A stretch of 64,000 nt of DNA from Sneathiella sp. P13V-1. GTDB lineage: Bacteria; Pseudomonadota; Alphaproteobacteria; Sneathiellales; Sneathiellaceae. The number at the start of each line of letters is the position of its first letter. Position 1 is the stretch's first letter. Below the pieces are notes generated by a model. That model worked only from the letters and a program-made list of their open reading frames with translations. It was not told the DNA's origin and did no database searches. Positions 45,766 to 55,267 of the stretch are shown here, in pieces. The translations under genes and the position numbers were made by a program. The stretch spans positions 620,001 through 684,000 of the forward strand of contig NZ_WYEU01000002.1 of NCBI RefSeq assembly GCF_015143595.1, given 5' to 3'.

Positions 45766-46194
45766 TTACTCGGATAACCTGCGTTTTTGAGGAGGATACC
45801 CGGCATATGAGGGTGTGAAACTCTGCTGCACCGGATCCGATACCGAATAGTGGTGTGGTGTTGGAGTTGCATTTGGTGGTACGAAATTCTGTGGCAATGT
45901 CGCGTGATTATAGCTTTGCCCTTGCGCGACTGTCGGCATGGCTGGTGGCGGTGCAACGGGTGCCGTGTTCGTATTTGGATCGATATATTTATCAAAAATC
46001 CCAGAAGAGAATTGCTGAGGTATAGCTTGAAACAAGGATACGGTGTTTTGCATTCCCAAACGGTTTACAAAGTTGGCGATGGTGATGGTCAAAAGGCCTG
46101 TTCTAACGCTTGCTTCATCAACACCCTTTTGTTTGCAGCGGGCCAAGGCATCGGAAAGTTCTTTGGCGACTATCTGATTTGCATTTGGGTTCAT
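45766..46194 (-). CDS. Small protein of unknown function with Pro-rich tail
   Basis: I do not recognise this protein of 142 aa. The N-terminal two thirds are predicted helical (QIVAKELSDALARCKQKG, TGLLTITIANFVNRLG), and the tail from about 90 is rich in Pro, Ala, Thr and Tyr. No signal peptide is visible. I chose ATG 46194 because GGAG lies eight bases upstream; the frame is open to 46296 without a good site. It lies divergently next to the sirtuin gene. The function is not evident. Confidence 0.6.
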   Translation of the reverse strand: MNPNANQIVAKELSDALARCKQKGVDEASVRTGLLTITIANFVNRLGMQNTVSLFQAIPQQFSSGIFDKYIDPNTNTAPVAPPPAMPTVAQGQSYNHATLPQNFVPPNATPTPHHYSVSDPVQQSFTPSYAGYPPQKRRLSE

Positions 46195-46331
46195 GTTTCC
46201 GTCTCCATATCCTTGTATGAACAAATTTGATGTCGGCATATGGACGTCTGCAAAGAAGAAATGTGAATTTTGGGCAGGCTGCTTTTTCTTATCCAAGAAT
46301 TCACGTATAGTTCCTTAAAAAAGGAAGAGCT

Positions 46332-47075
46332 ATGAGTGACATAGAAAAACTGGCCCACTTTATAGATGCGAGCCAAAATATCGTCTTCTTTACAGGGGCA
46401 GGGATCAGTACTGAATCCGGTATCCCTGACTTTAGAAGCCCCGGCGGCCTTTGGGAAAAGAACCGACCCATAGATTTCTCAGAATTTATCGCCTCGGAAG
46501 ACGCGCGTCGGGAAGCCTGGCGACGTAAGTTCAATATGGAACGCGTTATGAAAGGGGCGGAGCCGAATATCGGTCACAAGGTCATTGGAGAGCTTTATAG
46601 CGCCGGAAAAGTAAACGCGGTAGTTACGCAGAACATTGATGGGCTTCATCAGCTGGGCGGTGTGGCAGATGAAGATGTGATCGAAATTCACGGAAATGGT
46701 ACTTACGCCAAATGCCTTGAATGTCACAAAAAGATGAGCCTTGATGCGGTCAAGAAGATCTTTGCGGTAAATGAAACCCTTCCAACCTGTTCACAATGTG
46801 GGGGGATTGTTAAAACGGCGACCATATCTTTTGGGCAGGCCATGCCCGAAGAAGAGATGCGGCGCGCAGAGATGGAAGCCATAGAAAGTGATCTATTTAT
46901 TGTTGCAGGCTCATCATTGGTCGTTTTCCCGGCGGCGAATATTCCGGTCATTGCCGCCCAACATGGTGCAAAGCTGGTCATTATCAATCGCGAAGAGACA
47001 CCGCTCGATCCATATGCGGAACTAACCATAAATTCAGAGATTGGGGAAACATTAAGCGGCGTCACAAAAATGTAA
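46332..47075 (+). CDS. cobB: NAD-dependent protein deacylase, sirtuin family
   Basis: Sir2-type enzyme of 247 aa that removes acyl groups from lysine using NAD. The NAD motif GAGIS lies at 22-26 and TQNIDGLH at 99-106. Catalytic His is H120 in IEIHGNG. The zinc-binding Cys are C128, C131, C153 and C156. The Tyr-x-x-Arg pair that marks desuccinylases is not obvious, so deacetylation is more likely. ATG 46332 has GGAAGAG upstream. Confidence 0.93.
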   Translation: MSDIEKLAHFIDASQNIVFFTGAGISTESGIPDFRSPGGLWEKNRPIDFSEFIASEDARREAWRRKFNMERVMKGAEPNIGHKVIGELYSAGKVNAVVTQNIDGLHQLGGVADEDVIEIHGNGTYAKCLECHKKMSLDAVKKIFAVNETLPTCSQCGGIVKTATISFGQAMPEEEMRRAEMEAIESDLFIVAGSSLVVFPAANIPVIAAQHGAKLVIINREETPLDPYAELTINSEIGETLSGVTKM

Positions 47076-47110
47076 TAACCCGCCGTCATATTAGCCAACC
47101 ATTAAATTTA

Positions 47111-47128
47111 CTGTCATGGTTTGGTCAT
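47111..47128 (+). promoter_or_regulatory. phoR: PHO box upstream of phoR
   Basis: CTGTCAT-GGTT-TGGTCAT shows two PhoB-type 7-base direct repeats spaced by four bases, 45 bases before the phoR start. The second repeat is degenerate. PhoB control of its own cluster is likely. Confidence 0.6.
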
Positions 47129-47172
47129 AAATTGAGGATTTGCTCCTTTAGCAGTCAGAAAGCTAACCCAAA

Positions 47173-48528
47173 ATGTTGAAATTTGTTGGTTTACTCGCAA
47201 CCCCAGTTTTTTTGGTGTTGATGTGGTTTTTGTTTAAGGGAGAACTCCCCTTTGAATATGCCGCAGTGATCCTTTTTACCATTTTGGTTACGGCTTTCCT
47301 GATTTTTAGTCGTATTAACCGGGAAATGGTTGGACTGGCACGCAGATTGGAGCAGGCGACCGAAACCCCTTTAAGGCAGCGCGGTATTTCTTCGATGGGG
47401 CGCTCAGGTATTCTGCCATATGATGAATTGCTTCTGAGTATGCAGCAATATAAGCGTGTCTTGCAGAGCCTGCTAAAAGATGCCAAGTCACATCAACAAG
47501 ACGCGATGCTTCTTTTTGATATGCTACCAAACCCAGTTCTTGTGTTGGACTCTCGCCGTCAAATCAGTCGGTCCAATGTTGCAGCGAAAGAGTTTTTCGA
47601 TACAGATCATATGCAAGGGGACCTAACCACCTATCTTCGGCATCCAAATCTTTTGAAAGCTGTGGAAGCGGCCTTTAAAGGTCACACAGAAAATGAACGT
47701 GTGGAATTTGAGCTGGCGGGAAGTGTTTCGCGGCATATTGCGGCTTATGTTGTGAACCTCGAAGGGGAAGGCGGGGAGGATCTTAGGGTTATTCTAACCG
47801 TTCATGATCTTACCAGGGCCAAGAAAACAGAGCAGATGCGCGTTGATTTTGTGGCAAATGCCAGCCATGAACTTAGAACACCACTTGCCATTCTTATTGG
47901 GGCCATTGAAACACTGCAAGGTCCGGCGTCTAAAGATGAAGAGGCCCGTCAGCGGTTTCTTGGGATGATGCATGTCCAAGGCAACCGGATGTCACAGCTC
48001 ATTGATGATCTGCTGTCATTGTCGCAAATTGAGATGAGCGAGCATGAACGCCCGTCTGAACCTGTGAACATCAACGATCTTCTACAAAGCGTAGCACATA
48101 TGCTGTCTGTGAAGGCAAATGAGCTTGGTAAGGGGCTTCAGCTTAATCTGCAGGATGATGTTCTATTTGCAATTGGCGAAAAGAAGCAGCTTTATCAGGT
48201 CTTTATCAATCTGGTCGACAACGCCCTGAAATATAGCCGTGAAGATACGACGGTAACGATTAACCTTTTTGAGGAAGAAGGAGAGATCAATATCGCTGTA
48301 GAAGATCAGGGCGAGGGTATTTCAGCTGATCACCTTCCAAGGCTTACTGAACGCTTCTATAGAGTGGATAGTGATCGTAGCCGTGAAATGGGGGGCACAG
48401 GTCTTGGCCTTGCCATTGTAAAACACATCGTGAGTCGCCACAGAGGACACCTTGATATCGACTCAGTACTGGGTGAGGGATCCACTTTTACAGTTCGCCT
48501 TCCAAAAACCACCTCTACAAATGGCTGA
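47173..48528 (+). CDS. phoR: Phosphate-regulon sensor histidine kinase PhoR
   Basis: Kinase of 451 aa. Two membrane helices cover about 5-22 and 28-46, followed by a PAS domain (about 105-215). The HisKA helix carries phosphorylated H232 in ASHELRTPLA, and the ATPase domain shows DNALKYS, DQGEGI and GTGLGLAIVKH. It phosphorylates PhoB under phosphate limitation and is kept in check by PhoU and the Pst transporter, all encoded downstream. Confidence 0.93.
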   Translation: MLKFVGLLATPVFLVLMWFLFKGELPFEYAAVILFTILVTAFLIFSRINREMVGLARRLEQATETPLRQRGISSMGRSGILPYDELLLSMQQYKRVLQSLLKDAKSHQQDAMLLFDMLPNPVLVLDSRRQISRSNVAAKEFFDTDHMQGDLTTYLRHPNLLKAVEAAFKGHTENERVEFELAGSVSRHIAAYVVNLEGEGGEDLRVILTVHDLTRAKKTEQMRVDFVANASHELRTPLAILIGAIETLQGPASKDEEARQRFLGMMHVQGNRMSQLIDDLLSLSQIEMSEHERPSEPVNINDLLQSVAHMLSVKANELGKGLQLNLQDDVLFAIGEKKQLYQVFINLVDNALKYSREDTTVTINLFEEEGEINIAVEDQGEGISADHLPRLTERFYRVDSDRSREMGGTGLGLAIVKHIVSRHRGHLDIDSVLGEGSTFTVRLPKTTSTNG

Positions 48529-48557
48529 ATTTGTAGAGATTTCGCGTTGTAACATTA

Positions 48558-48577
48558 CTGTCATATAACTGTAGTAA
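48558..48577 (+). promoter_or_regulatory. pstS: PHO box upstream of pstS
   Basis: CTGTCATATAACTGTAGTAA matches the PHO-box consensus closely: CTGTCAT, a four-base spacer and CTGTAGT. It lies about 95 bases before the pstS start. Confidence 0.8.
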
Positions 48578-48653
48578 TCCGGTCACCGAGCAGCGTCATT
48601 GTCCCGGCCATCGACAGGAGACGCTGTCGTTCAAGATGAACGGAGAATTAGAC

Positions 48654-49685
48654 GTGTTGAAAAAAACTCTCGGAATGGCTGTCGTTGCGACAGCAGTATT
48701 TGCAGGTCAGGCAGAAGCTCGCGATCAGATTCGCATCGTAGGTTCTTCTACTGTATTCCCATTTGCAACAACTGTTGCTGAAACTTTCGGTAACAAAGGT
48801 ACTTTTAAAGCGCCTGTTGTTGAAAGCACAGGTTCAGGCGGTGGTTTGAAATTGTTCTGCGCCGGTATCGGAACTGAGCACCCAGACATCACAAACGCTT
48901 CACGCCGGATCAAAAAATCCGAAGTTGAAAAATGTGCGAAAGCTGGCATCACTGAAATCACTGAAGTTAAAGTTGGTTTCGACGGTATCGTGCTTGCTAA
49001 CTCAAAAGCTACTGCACCAGTTCAGTTGACCAAGAAGCAGATCTTCATGGCACTTGCTAAACAGGTTCCGGTAGACGGCAAACTGGTCGATAATCCATAC
49101 AAAACATGGAAAGACGTTGACGCCTCTCTGCCAGCTACAAAAATTGAAGTACTGGGCCCACCTCCAACCTCCGGTACACGTGACGCATTTGTTGAACTTG
49201 CTATGGAAGGCGGCGCGAAGAAATTCCCAAGCCTGAAAGCACTTCGCAAATCTGACAAAAAAGCATTTAAAGCAATCGCTCATTCCGTACGTGAAGATGG
49301 CGCATACATCGAAGCAGGTGAAAATGACAACCTGATCGTTCAGAAGTTGGTTGCTAACAAAGATGCTATCGGCATCTTCGGTTTCAGCTTCCTTGACCAG
49401 AACGCTGACAAAATCCAGGGTGGCATCATCGGTGGTGTTGAGCCAACTTTCGAAAAAATCTCAGCTGGTGAATACGGAATTTCCCGTTCCTTGTACTTCT
49501 ATGTGAAAAACGCTCACGTTGGAACAGTTCCAGGCATCAAAGAATTCGTTGCTGAGTTTACAAGTGAAGATGCATTCGGTGAGTTTGGTTACCTGACAGA
49601 AAAAGGTTTGATCCCACTGTCTGAAGCTGAGCGTGCAAAAGTTCGCGCTGACGCGACAAGCCTGACAAACCTGAAAATGATGTAA
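48654..49685 (+). CDS. pstS: Phosphate-binding protein PstS
   Basis: Periplasmic phosphate-binding protein of 343 aa. The signal peptide begins LKKTLGMAVVATAVFAG and ends near AEA-R. Ligand-contact segments RIVGSSTVFPF, STGSGGG and PTSGTRDAF are typical of PstS. I prefer GTG 48654 with CGGAG upstream; ATG 48636 is open and gives six extra residues ahead of the signal. It delivers phosphate to PstCAB. Confidence 0.94.
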   Translation: MLKKTLGMAVVATAVFAGQAEARDQIRIVGSSTVFPFATTVAETFGNKGTFKAPVVESTGSGGGLKLFCAGIGTEHPDITNASRRIKKSEVEKCAKAGITEITEVKVGFDGIVLANSKATAPVQLTKKQIFMALAKQVPVDGKLVDNPYKTWKDVDASLPATKIEVLGPPPTSGTRDAFVELAMEGGAKKFPSLKALRKSDKKAFKAIAHSVREDGAYIEAGENDNLIVQKLVANKDAIGIFGFSFLDQNADKIQGGIIGGVEPTFEKISAGEYGISRSLYFYVKNAHVGTVPGIKEFVAEFTSEDAFGEFGYLTEKGLIPLSEAERAKVRADATSLTNLKMM

Positions 49686-49759
49686 TCATTGATCGTTAAG
49701 TGGCCGGGGATGACTCGGCCACTTTTTCATGTTTCTCCAGCCAATGTAGGCATAAATTT

Positions 49760-51004
49760 ATGAGTATTTCCCCACTCATCATCGTACTGCTCGCCTTGTG
49801 TGCCGCCGGGTACTGGTTCGGCAGTAAAAAAGCTCTCGCCATCAATACAAATAGAACCAGCAGAGTTTTTTCCAGCAGACCTCACCAGTACGGTATGTAT
49901 GTTGTTGCCTGGGGTGCTGTGCCTTCAGTTGTGTTACTTGTTCTCTGGTTTGTGTTATCCATAACACCAGTCGGCGCCTCCGCAACATTTACAGAACTTG
50001 TAGAGCGGATCCTGTTCCCGGTCGTCATCCTTCTTGCCGCAGTTGGCGGTGTGTTTTTTTCCTTTAAGAAAATTGACGCTGATTTGCGTGTCAGAAAAAC
50101 ATTGGAAGGTGTTGTCTACGGCGTTTTGATCCTGGCATCTACACTTTCTATATTCACGACTATTGGAATTGTATTCTCGCTGCTGTTTGAAACCCTGCAG
50201 TTCTTTGAAAAAGTTCCTCTATCAGAATTTTTCTTAGGTCTGGAATGGAGTCCCCAAACTGCCCTTCGTGCAGATCAGGTGGGATCTTCCGGAGCCTTTG
50301 GTGCTATTCCGCTTTTCGCAGGCACTATGCTGATTACGCTGATCGCCATGATCGTGGCTGTGCCTCTTGGGCTGATGAGTGCTATTTATATGACAGAATA
50401 TGCCAGCAGTAGATTTCGCGCGACTGTGAAACCAATCCTTGAGATCCTGGCAGGGATCCCAACCGTTGTTTACGGTTTCTTCGCTGCTTTGACCGTTGGC
50501 GTCTTCTTCCGCGACGTCGGTACGTCATTGGGCCTTAGTGTTGTATCCGAAAGCGCGCTTGCTGCTGGTGTTGTGATGGGAATGATGATCATTCCATTTA
50601 TTTCATCCTTGAGTGACGACATCATCATGGCAGTCCCTCAAAGCCTTCGCGATGGCTCTTACGGACTGGGTGCGACCCGTTCAGAAACTGTTGTCAAAGT
50701 TATTATACCTGCTGCGCTGCCAGGTATTGTCGGTGCGATCTTGTTGGCGGTTAGTCGCGCAATTGGTGAAACAATGATCGTGGTGATGGCCGCTGGATTT
50801 GCCGCCAACCTGACGGCAAACCCGCTAGAGGCGGTAACAACCGTAACAGTGCAGATTGTCGGCCTGTTGGTTGGTGACCAGGAATTTGATAGCGCCAAGA
50901 CGCTTGCTGCCTTTGCACTTGCACTGGTTCTCTTCGCTATCACCCTTGTACTTAACGTGATTGCCCTTGTGGTTGTCCGGAAATACAGAGAAAAATATGA
51001 CTGA
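49760..51004 (+). CDS. pstC: Phosphate ABC transporter permease PstC
   Basis: Permease of 414 aa with an N-terminal helix pair and a membrane core of six helices. The EAA-loop segment DGSYGLGATRSETVVKVIIP contacts the ATPase. ATG 49760 is chosen over the open frame from 49700, since its product begins directly with the first helix. Its stop overlaps the pstA start by eight bases. Confidence 0.93.
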   Translation: MSISPLIIVLLALCAAGYWFGSKKALAINTNRTSRVFSSRPHQYGMYVVAWGAVPSVVLLVLWFVLSITPVGASATFTELVERILFPVVILLAAVGGVFFSFKKIDADLRVRKTLEGVVYGVLILASTLSIFTTIGIVFSLLFETLQFFEKVPLSEFFLGLEWSPQTALRADQVGSSGAFGAIPLFAGTMLITLIAMIVAVPLGLMSAIYMTEYASSRFRATVKPILEILAGIPTVVYGFFAALTVGVFFRDVGTSLGLSVVSESALAAGVVMGMMIIPFISSLSDDIIMAVPQSLRDGSYGLGATRSETVVKVIIPAALPGIVGAILLAVSRAIGETMIVVMAAGFAANLTANPLEAVTTVTVQIVGLLVGDQEFDSAKTLAAFALALVLFAITLVLNVIALVVVRKYREKYD

Positions 51005-52307
51005 TATTTCTTCTTCAAATAAAGCTGTAAAAGATTGGGCATCTGCGGAGACAGTATCCAATCTGAAGAAGCGTCATCGTTCAGAAAAACGTTTCCGTAT
51101 TCTGGGCATTGGAGCAATCTTTACAGCTTTGACCCTGCTGGCCATTCTGATTGTCAGTATTGTTGGTAAGGGCGCGACAGCCTTCTTGCAGACAACCGTA
51201 ACACTTGACGTCACCTTTAAAGAGCAGGTCATTGATCCTAAGGGAACACGTGACGAAGCCACAATGAGAGCTGCGTCTTATGGTGGGCTTGTACGTGATG
51301 CGCTTCGCGCGGAATTTCCCGATGTAAAAGGACGCCGTGACCTCAGAGTTCTTTTTGGCTTTGTAAGTAAAGGCGCGCCGCTGCAACTTCGTGACATGGT
51401 TCTGGAAAATCCTGACCTGATCGGCCAAACAATACCAGTGACTCTGGTCGCCAGTGATGACATCGATATGTTCAATAAAGGATATATCCCTCGAGATGTT
51501 CCTGAAGGGGATCGCCGGGTTAAGGACAAGGAAATTACCTGGTATGACCAATTGGCTGAGAAGGGCCATGTTGAAACACGTTTCAATGTAGACTTCTTTA
51601 CCAGTGGTGATAGCCGCGAGCCTGAGATTGCTGGTATTTGGGGTGCAATTGTTGGATCAATGTACACCTTGTTTGTCACTTTCATTATCTCATTCCCAAT
51701 TGGGGTAATGTCTGCCATTTATCTTGAAGAGTTTGCACCTAAGAACAAGCTGACAGACTTGATTGAGGTGAACATCAATAACCTGGCTGCTGTGCCGTCT
51801 ATCGTATTTGGTCTCTTAGGTTTGGCGCTCTTCCTGAACGTGGCACATTTACCAAGGTCGGCCCCATTGGTGGGTGGTTTAACCCTTGCACTGATGACGT
51901 TGCCAACGATCATTATTGCGGCGCGTGCGTCAATTCGTTCCATTCCAGACAGTATTCGTGACGCGGCTTTAGGACTTGGTGCCTCCAGACAACAGATGGT
52001 TTTCCATCACGTCTTGCCGCTTTCGATGCCGGGTATCATGACAGGCACAATTATTGGCCTCTCGCAGGCTCTTGGTGAAACTGCTCCGCTATTGATGATT
52101 GGTATGGTCGCGTTTATCGTGGATATACCAGGTGCCGTTACAGATCCTGCAACCGTGCTGCCCGTCCAGATTTTCCTTTGGGCCGATAGTCCGGAACGTG
52201 CTTTTGTTGAGAAAACCTCTGGTGCCATCATTGTGTTGCTTGGTTTCCTCGTCTTTATGAACGCGCTTGCAGTTGTGCTTCGCAAGAAATTTGAACGTCG
52301 CTGGTAA
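50997..52307 (+). CDS. pstA: Phosphate ABC transporter permease PstA
   Basis: Permease of 436 aa, longer than E. coli PstA (296) because of an N-terminal soluble part and an extra periplasmic segment between TM1 (about 40-65) and the membrane core. The core shows IPDSIRDAALGLGASRQQM, the EAA-type loop. ATG 50997 overlaps the end of pstC, which suggests coupled translation. Confidence 0.92.
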   Translation: MTDISSSNKAVKDWASAETVSNLKKRHRSEKRFRILGIGAIFTALTLLAILIVSIVGKGATAFLQTTVTLDVTFKEQVIDPKGTRDEATMRAASYGGLVRDALRAEFPDVKGRRDLRVLFGFVSKGAPLQLRDMVLENPDLIGQTIPVTLVASDDIDMFNKGYIPRDVPEGDRRVKDKEITWYDQLAEKGHVETRFNVDFFTSGDSREPEIAGIWGAIVGSMYTLFVTFIISFPIGVMSAIYLEEFAPKNKLTDLIEVNINNLAAVPSIVFGLLGLALFLNVAHLPRSAPLVGGLTLALMTLPTIIIAARASIRSIPDSIRDAALGLGASRQQMVFHHVLPLSMPGIMTGTIIGLSQALGETAPLLMIGMVAFIVDIPGAVTDPATVLPVQIFLWADSPERAFVEKTSGAIIVLLGFLVFMNALAVVLRKKFERRW

Positions 52308-52319
52308 AGGATATTTGTT

Positions 52320-53120
52320 ATGCAAATGCTGGCAGAAGTGGATACACCCGTGAACAACGAAGAAAAAGCTATTATCACCGCACGCGACGTAAGCGTTTAT
52401 TACGGCGATAAGCAGGCGTTGAATAAAGTTTCTCTGGATATTCCAGAGAATAAGATTATTTCCCTGATCGGCCCCTCCGGTTGTGGTAAGTCAACATTCC
52501 TGCGTTGCTTGAACCGCATGAACGACACTGTGGAAGGGTGTCGTGTTGAAGGTGAAATCCTTATGGATGGTCACAATATCTATGACCCGAAAGTAGACGA
52601 AGTGTTGTTGCGCGCGCGGGTTGGTATGGTGTTCCAAAAGCCAAATCCTTTCCCGAAATCAATTTATGACAACGTGGCATATGGCCCTCGAATTCACGGT
52701 TTAGCCCAGAATAAAGACGAACTTGACGATATCGTTTTGACCAGTCTTGAAAAAGCAGGCCTGCTGAAAGAAGTACGTGATCGTCTGACATCAACGGGTA
52801 CTGGATTGTCCGGTGGTCAGCAGCAGCGCCTCTGTATTGCGCGAGCGCTTGCCGTTCAGCCTGATATCATTCTGATGGACGAGCCTTGTTCTGCCCTTGA
52901 TCCGATTGCAACGGCCAAAGTTGAAGAGTTGATCGAGGAGCTTCGTGAGAATTACACGATTATCATTGTGACGCACTCCATGCAGCAGGCGGCGCGTATC
53001 TCCCAGAAAACTGCGTTTTTCCACTTGGGAGAAATTGTAGAAGTCGGAGATACAGAACAGCTCTTTACAAGTCCGAAAGATGAGCGGACACAGGGCTATA
53101 TTACAGGCCGTTTCGGTTAA
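52320..53120 (+). CDS. pstB: Phosphate ABC transporter ATP-binding protein PstB
   Basis: ATPase of 266 aa. Walker A is GPSGCGKST (51-59), the signature LSGGQQQR, Walker B IILMDEP, followed by the D-loop SALDP and the switch His in VTHSM. It energises phosphate import through PstCA and takes part in signalling to PhoR. Confidence 0.97.
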   Translation: MQMLAEVDTPVNNEEKAIITARDVSVYYGDKQALNKVSLDIPENKIISLIGPSGCGKSTFLRCLNRMNDTVEGCRVEGEILMDGHNIYDPKVDEVLLRARVGMVFQKPNPFPKSIYDNVAYGPRIHGLAQNKDELDDIVLTSLEKAGLLKEVRDRLTSTGTGLSGGQQQRLCIARALAVQPDIILMDEPCSALDPIATAKVEELIEELRENYTIIIVTHSMQQAARISQKTAFFHLGEIVEVGDTEQLFTSPKDERTQGYITGRFG

Positions 53121-53143
53121 TTGTCGGATAAGGGATAAGAAAG

Positions 53144-53860
53144 ATGAATGATACAAAACACATCGTGCAATCCTTCGACGAAGATTTGCAGAAAATGCGC
53201 AATTCCATCATTGAGATGGGGGGATTGGCCGAGTCCCAATTGGAGGCAGCCATTCGGGCATTGACCGACAGAGATTCTGATCTGGCACAGAGAACAATCG
53301 AAGCCGATGTTGAAATCGATGAACTTGAGAAAGAGATCGATAATATGGCTGTGCGCATTCTGGCGCTTAGAAATCCGGTTGCGGACGATCTCCGTCGCGT
53401 GATTTCAGCGTTGAAAATTGCGTCCTTGCTGGAGCGTGTTGCTGACTATTCTGCTAATCTTGCCAAACGGGTGATCGCGCTTAACCTTGCACCGACTGCA
53501 CGCCCGGTTGCCGCTATCCCACGGATGGGTGAATTGGTTCGCCATATGATCCACGACACACTGTCGGCATATGCGCAAGGTGATGTAGATCTTGCTTTTG
53601 ATGTTTGGCGTCGGGACAAGGAAGTTGATCAGCTTTATAACAGCATGTTCCGTGAACTGCTGACCTATATGATGGAAGATCCGCGTAGTATCACAAGCTG
53701 CACGCATTTGATCTTCATGGCAAAAAATATCGAGCGTATAGGTGATCATATGACCAATATCGCGGAAATCATCATCTATCAGATTACTGGTGAAACACCG
53801 AAGGAAAGCCGTCCAAAAGGTGACAAAACCAGTATCACGATGATTGAAAAAGAAGATTAA
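53144..53860 (+). CDS. phoU: Phosphate signalling regulator PhoU
   Basis: All-helical protein of 238 aa made of two similar three-helix bundles, each with the metal-binding E/D-x-x-x-D pattern (IEADVEIDELEKEID in the first, WRRDKEVDQLYNSMF in the second). It links the Pst transporter with PhoR and keeps the kinase off when phosphate is plentiful. It lies 23 bases after pstB. Confidence 0.95.
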   Translation: MNDTKHIVQSFDEDLQKMRNSIIEMGGLAESQLEAAIRALTDRDSDLAQRTIEADVEIDELEKEIDNMAVRILALRNPVADDLRRVISALKIASLLERVADYSANLAKRVIALNLAPTARPVAAIPRMGELVRHMIHDTLSAYAQGDVDLAFDVWRRDKEVDQLYNSMFRELLTYMMEDPRSITSCTHLIFMAKNIERIGDHMTNIAEIIIYQITGETPKESRPKGDKTSITMIEKED

Positions 53861-53884
53861 GTAGACACAACGGATTGTAATGTT

Positions 53885-54586
53885 ATGAAAATTCTGATTG
53901 TCGAAGACGAACCGTCTATGGTTGAGCTGCTTCGTTATAATCTTGAAAGCGAAGGCTTTGAGGTTTGCTCTGCATTGGATGGTGAAGAAGCCTGGCTTTG
54001 CATTGAAGAGCAAAAACCAGATATGGTCCTGCTGGACTGGATGCTGCCAAAGCTGTCTGGTATAGAAATCTGTCGCCGCCTTCGCCGGGATCAGGAGTTT
54101 AGAAACCTACCGGTCATCATGATCACGGCACGCGGCGAAGAAAGTGATCGCGTTCGTGGTCTTGATGTGGGCGCGGATGACTATGTCTCAAAACCATTTT
54201 CACCGGCTGAATTAATGGCCCGCATTCGTGCGGTGCTTCGTCGTCATAATCCAAATATGTCAAATGATAACATCACTGTTGCTGATGTGGTGATGGACCT
54301 CGTGGCATATAAGGTGAGCCGTGATGGCCGCGAATTACATCTTGGTCCAACAGAGTTTAAACTCCTTCGCTTCTTTATGGAGCGGGCAGGGCGTGTCCTG
54401 ACGCGTGAGCAGCTTCTTGATGGTGTCTGGGGACAGAATGTCTATGTGGAAGACCGCACAGTAGATGTTCATATCCGACGTCTTCGCAAAGCCTTGAACG
54501 AAGACAATGACGTAGATCTTATAAGAACCGTTCGCGCTGTAGGCTATTGCTTTGAAAAAGGGGATAGCAATAAAAAAGCCTCCTGA
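53885..54586 (+). CDS. phoB: Phosphate-regulon response regulator PhoB
   Basis: OmpR-family regulator of 233 aa. The receiver phosphorylation site is D51 in MVLLDWMLP, with T in ITARGEE and K in SKPFS. The C-terminal winged helix ends in VDVHIRRLRKAL. It binds PHO boxes; two candidates lie in this cluster (47111 and 48558). Its stop codon lies in the middle of the terminator palindrome. Confidence 0.96.
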   Translation: MKILIVEDEPSMVELLRYNLESEGFEVCSALDGEEAWLCIEEQKPDMVLLDWMLPKLSGIEICRRLRRDQEFRNLPVIMITARGEESDRVRGLDVGADDYVSKPFSPAELMARIRAVLRRHNPNMSNDNITVADVVMDLVAYKVSRDGRELHLGPTEFKLLRFFMERAGRVLTREQLLDGVWGQNVYVEDRTVDVHIRRLRKALNEDNDVDLIRTVRAVGYCFEKGDSNKKAS

Positions 54587-54600
54587 TCAGGAGGCTTTTT
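54573..54600. terminator. Bidirectional terminator between phoB and mlaC
   Basis: A perfect palindrome with GCCTCCTG and CAGGAGGC, flanked by A-run and T-run, serves the two convergent genes. Confidence 0.92.
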
Positions 54601-54601
54601 C

Positions 54602-55243
54602 TTAGCTTTTCTCTTCAATATGACTTTTGAGCTTCTCGATAAGTCCGCTGACCTTGCCGCCATTTGAACTGATCACCGCTGAGAATTCTTCCCGGTGGGT
54701 GAGCGCCATACTCACATTTTCAACAATAATGTCGACAATTTTAAGCTCGCCGCTTTTCTTGCGGCGAACACGCCAGTCGAGTTTGATAGGAGGGCCACTT
54801 GGACGCACAATCTGTGAGTTCACAAGTTCCTCTTTCTTGTTGAGTTCCTGAGATTTAATAATCTTGAGATTTTCACCTGAATATTCGCCAATCCGCTTTT
54901 GATAGGTGTTGACGATATATTTCTGGAAAAGAGCCAGATACTCTTCCTGCTCTTCTTTGCTGGCGTTACGCCAGTGTTTTCCAAGAACGAAACGTCCAAT
55001 GAGACGCATGTCGAAGTCGCGCTCCAACAGACGCGTAAATCCTTCGCGTTTCTTGGTTTCGTCTAAATCAGCATTTGCCAGAAGCTTTACAGCTTCCTGC
55101 CCCAATTCATTGACAAGAGAAGTCGCAGACTTGGTTTCTTCTTTCGCATACGCGTGAGCGGGGCTTAGTACCCCGTCAACAGCAGGTGATGCTAGAATAA
55201 AAGTGGCAGATAGTGCCAGAGTTGCAAAACGCAGCATCTTCAT
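54602..55243 (-). CDS. mlaC: Phospholipid-binding protein MlaC
   Basis: Periplasmic protein of 213 aa with a signal peptide (about 1-30). It has the Ttg2D/MlaC domain: FTRLLERDFDMRLIGRFVLG, then WRNASKEEQEEYLALFQKYIV in pieces, and the end part LDWRVRRKKSGELKIVDI. It ferries phospholipid from MlaA at the outer membrane to the inner-membrane Mla transporter. mlaA lies 24 bases upstream in the same operon; mlaFEDB genes are not in this window. Confidence 0.93.
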   Translation of the reverse strand: MKMLRFATLALSATFILASPAVDGVLSPAHAYAKEETKSATSLVNELGQEAVKLLANADLDETKKREGFTRLLERDFDMRLIGRFVLGKHWRNASKEEQEEYLALFQKYIVNTYQKRIGEYSGENLKIIKSQELNKKEELVNSQIVRPSGPPIKLDWRVRRKKSGELKIVDIIVENVSMALTHREEFSAVISSNGGKVSGLIEKLKSHIEEKS

Positions 55244-55267
55244 CCTCTACCTCGCAAGGAAATCAGT

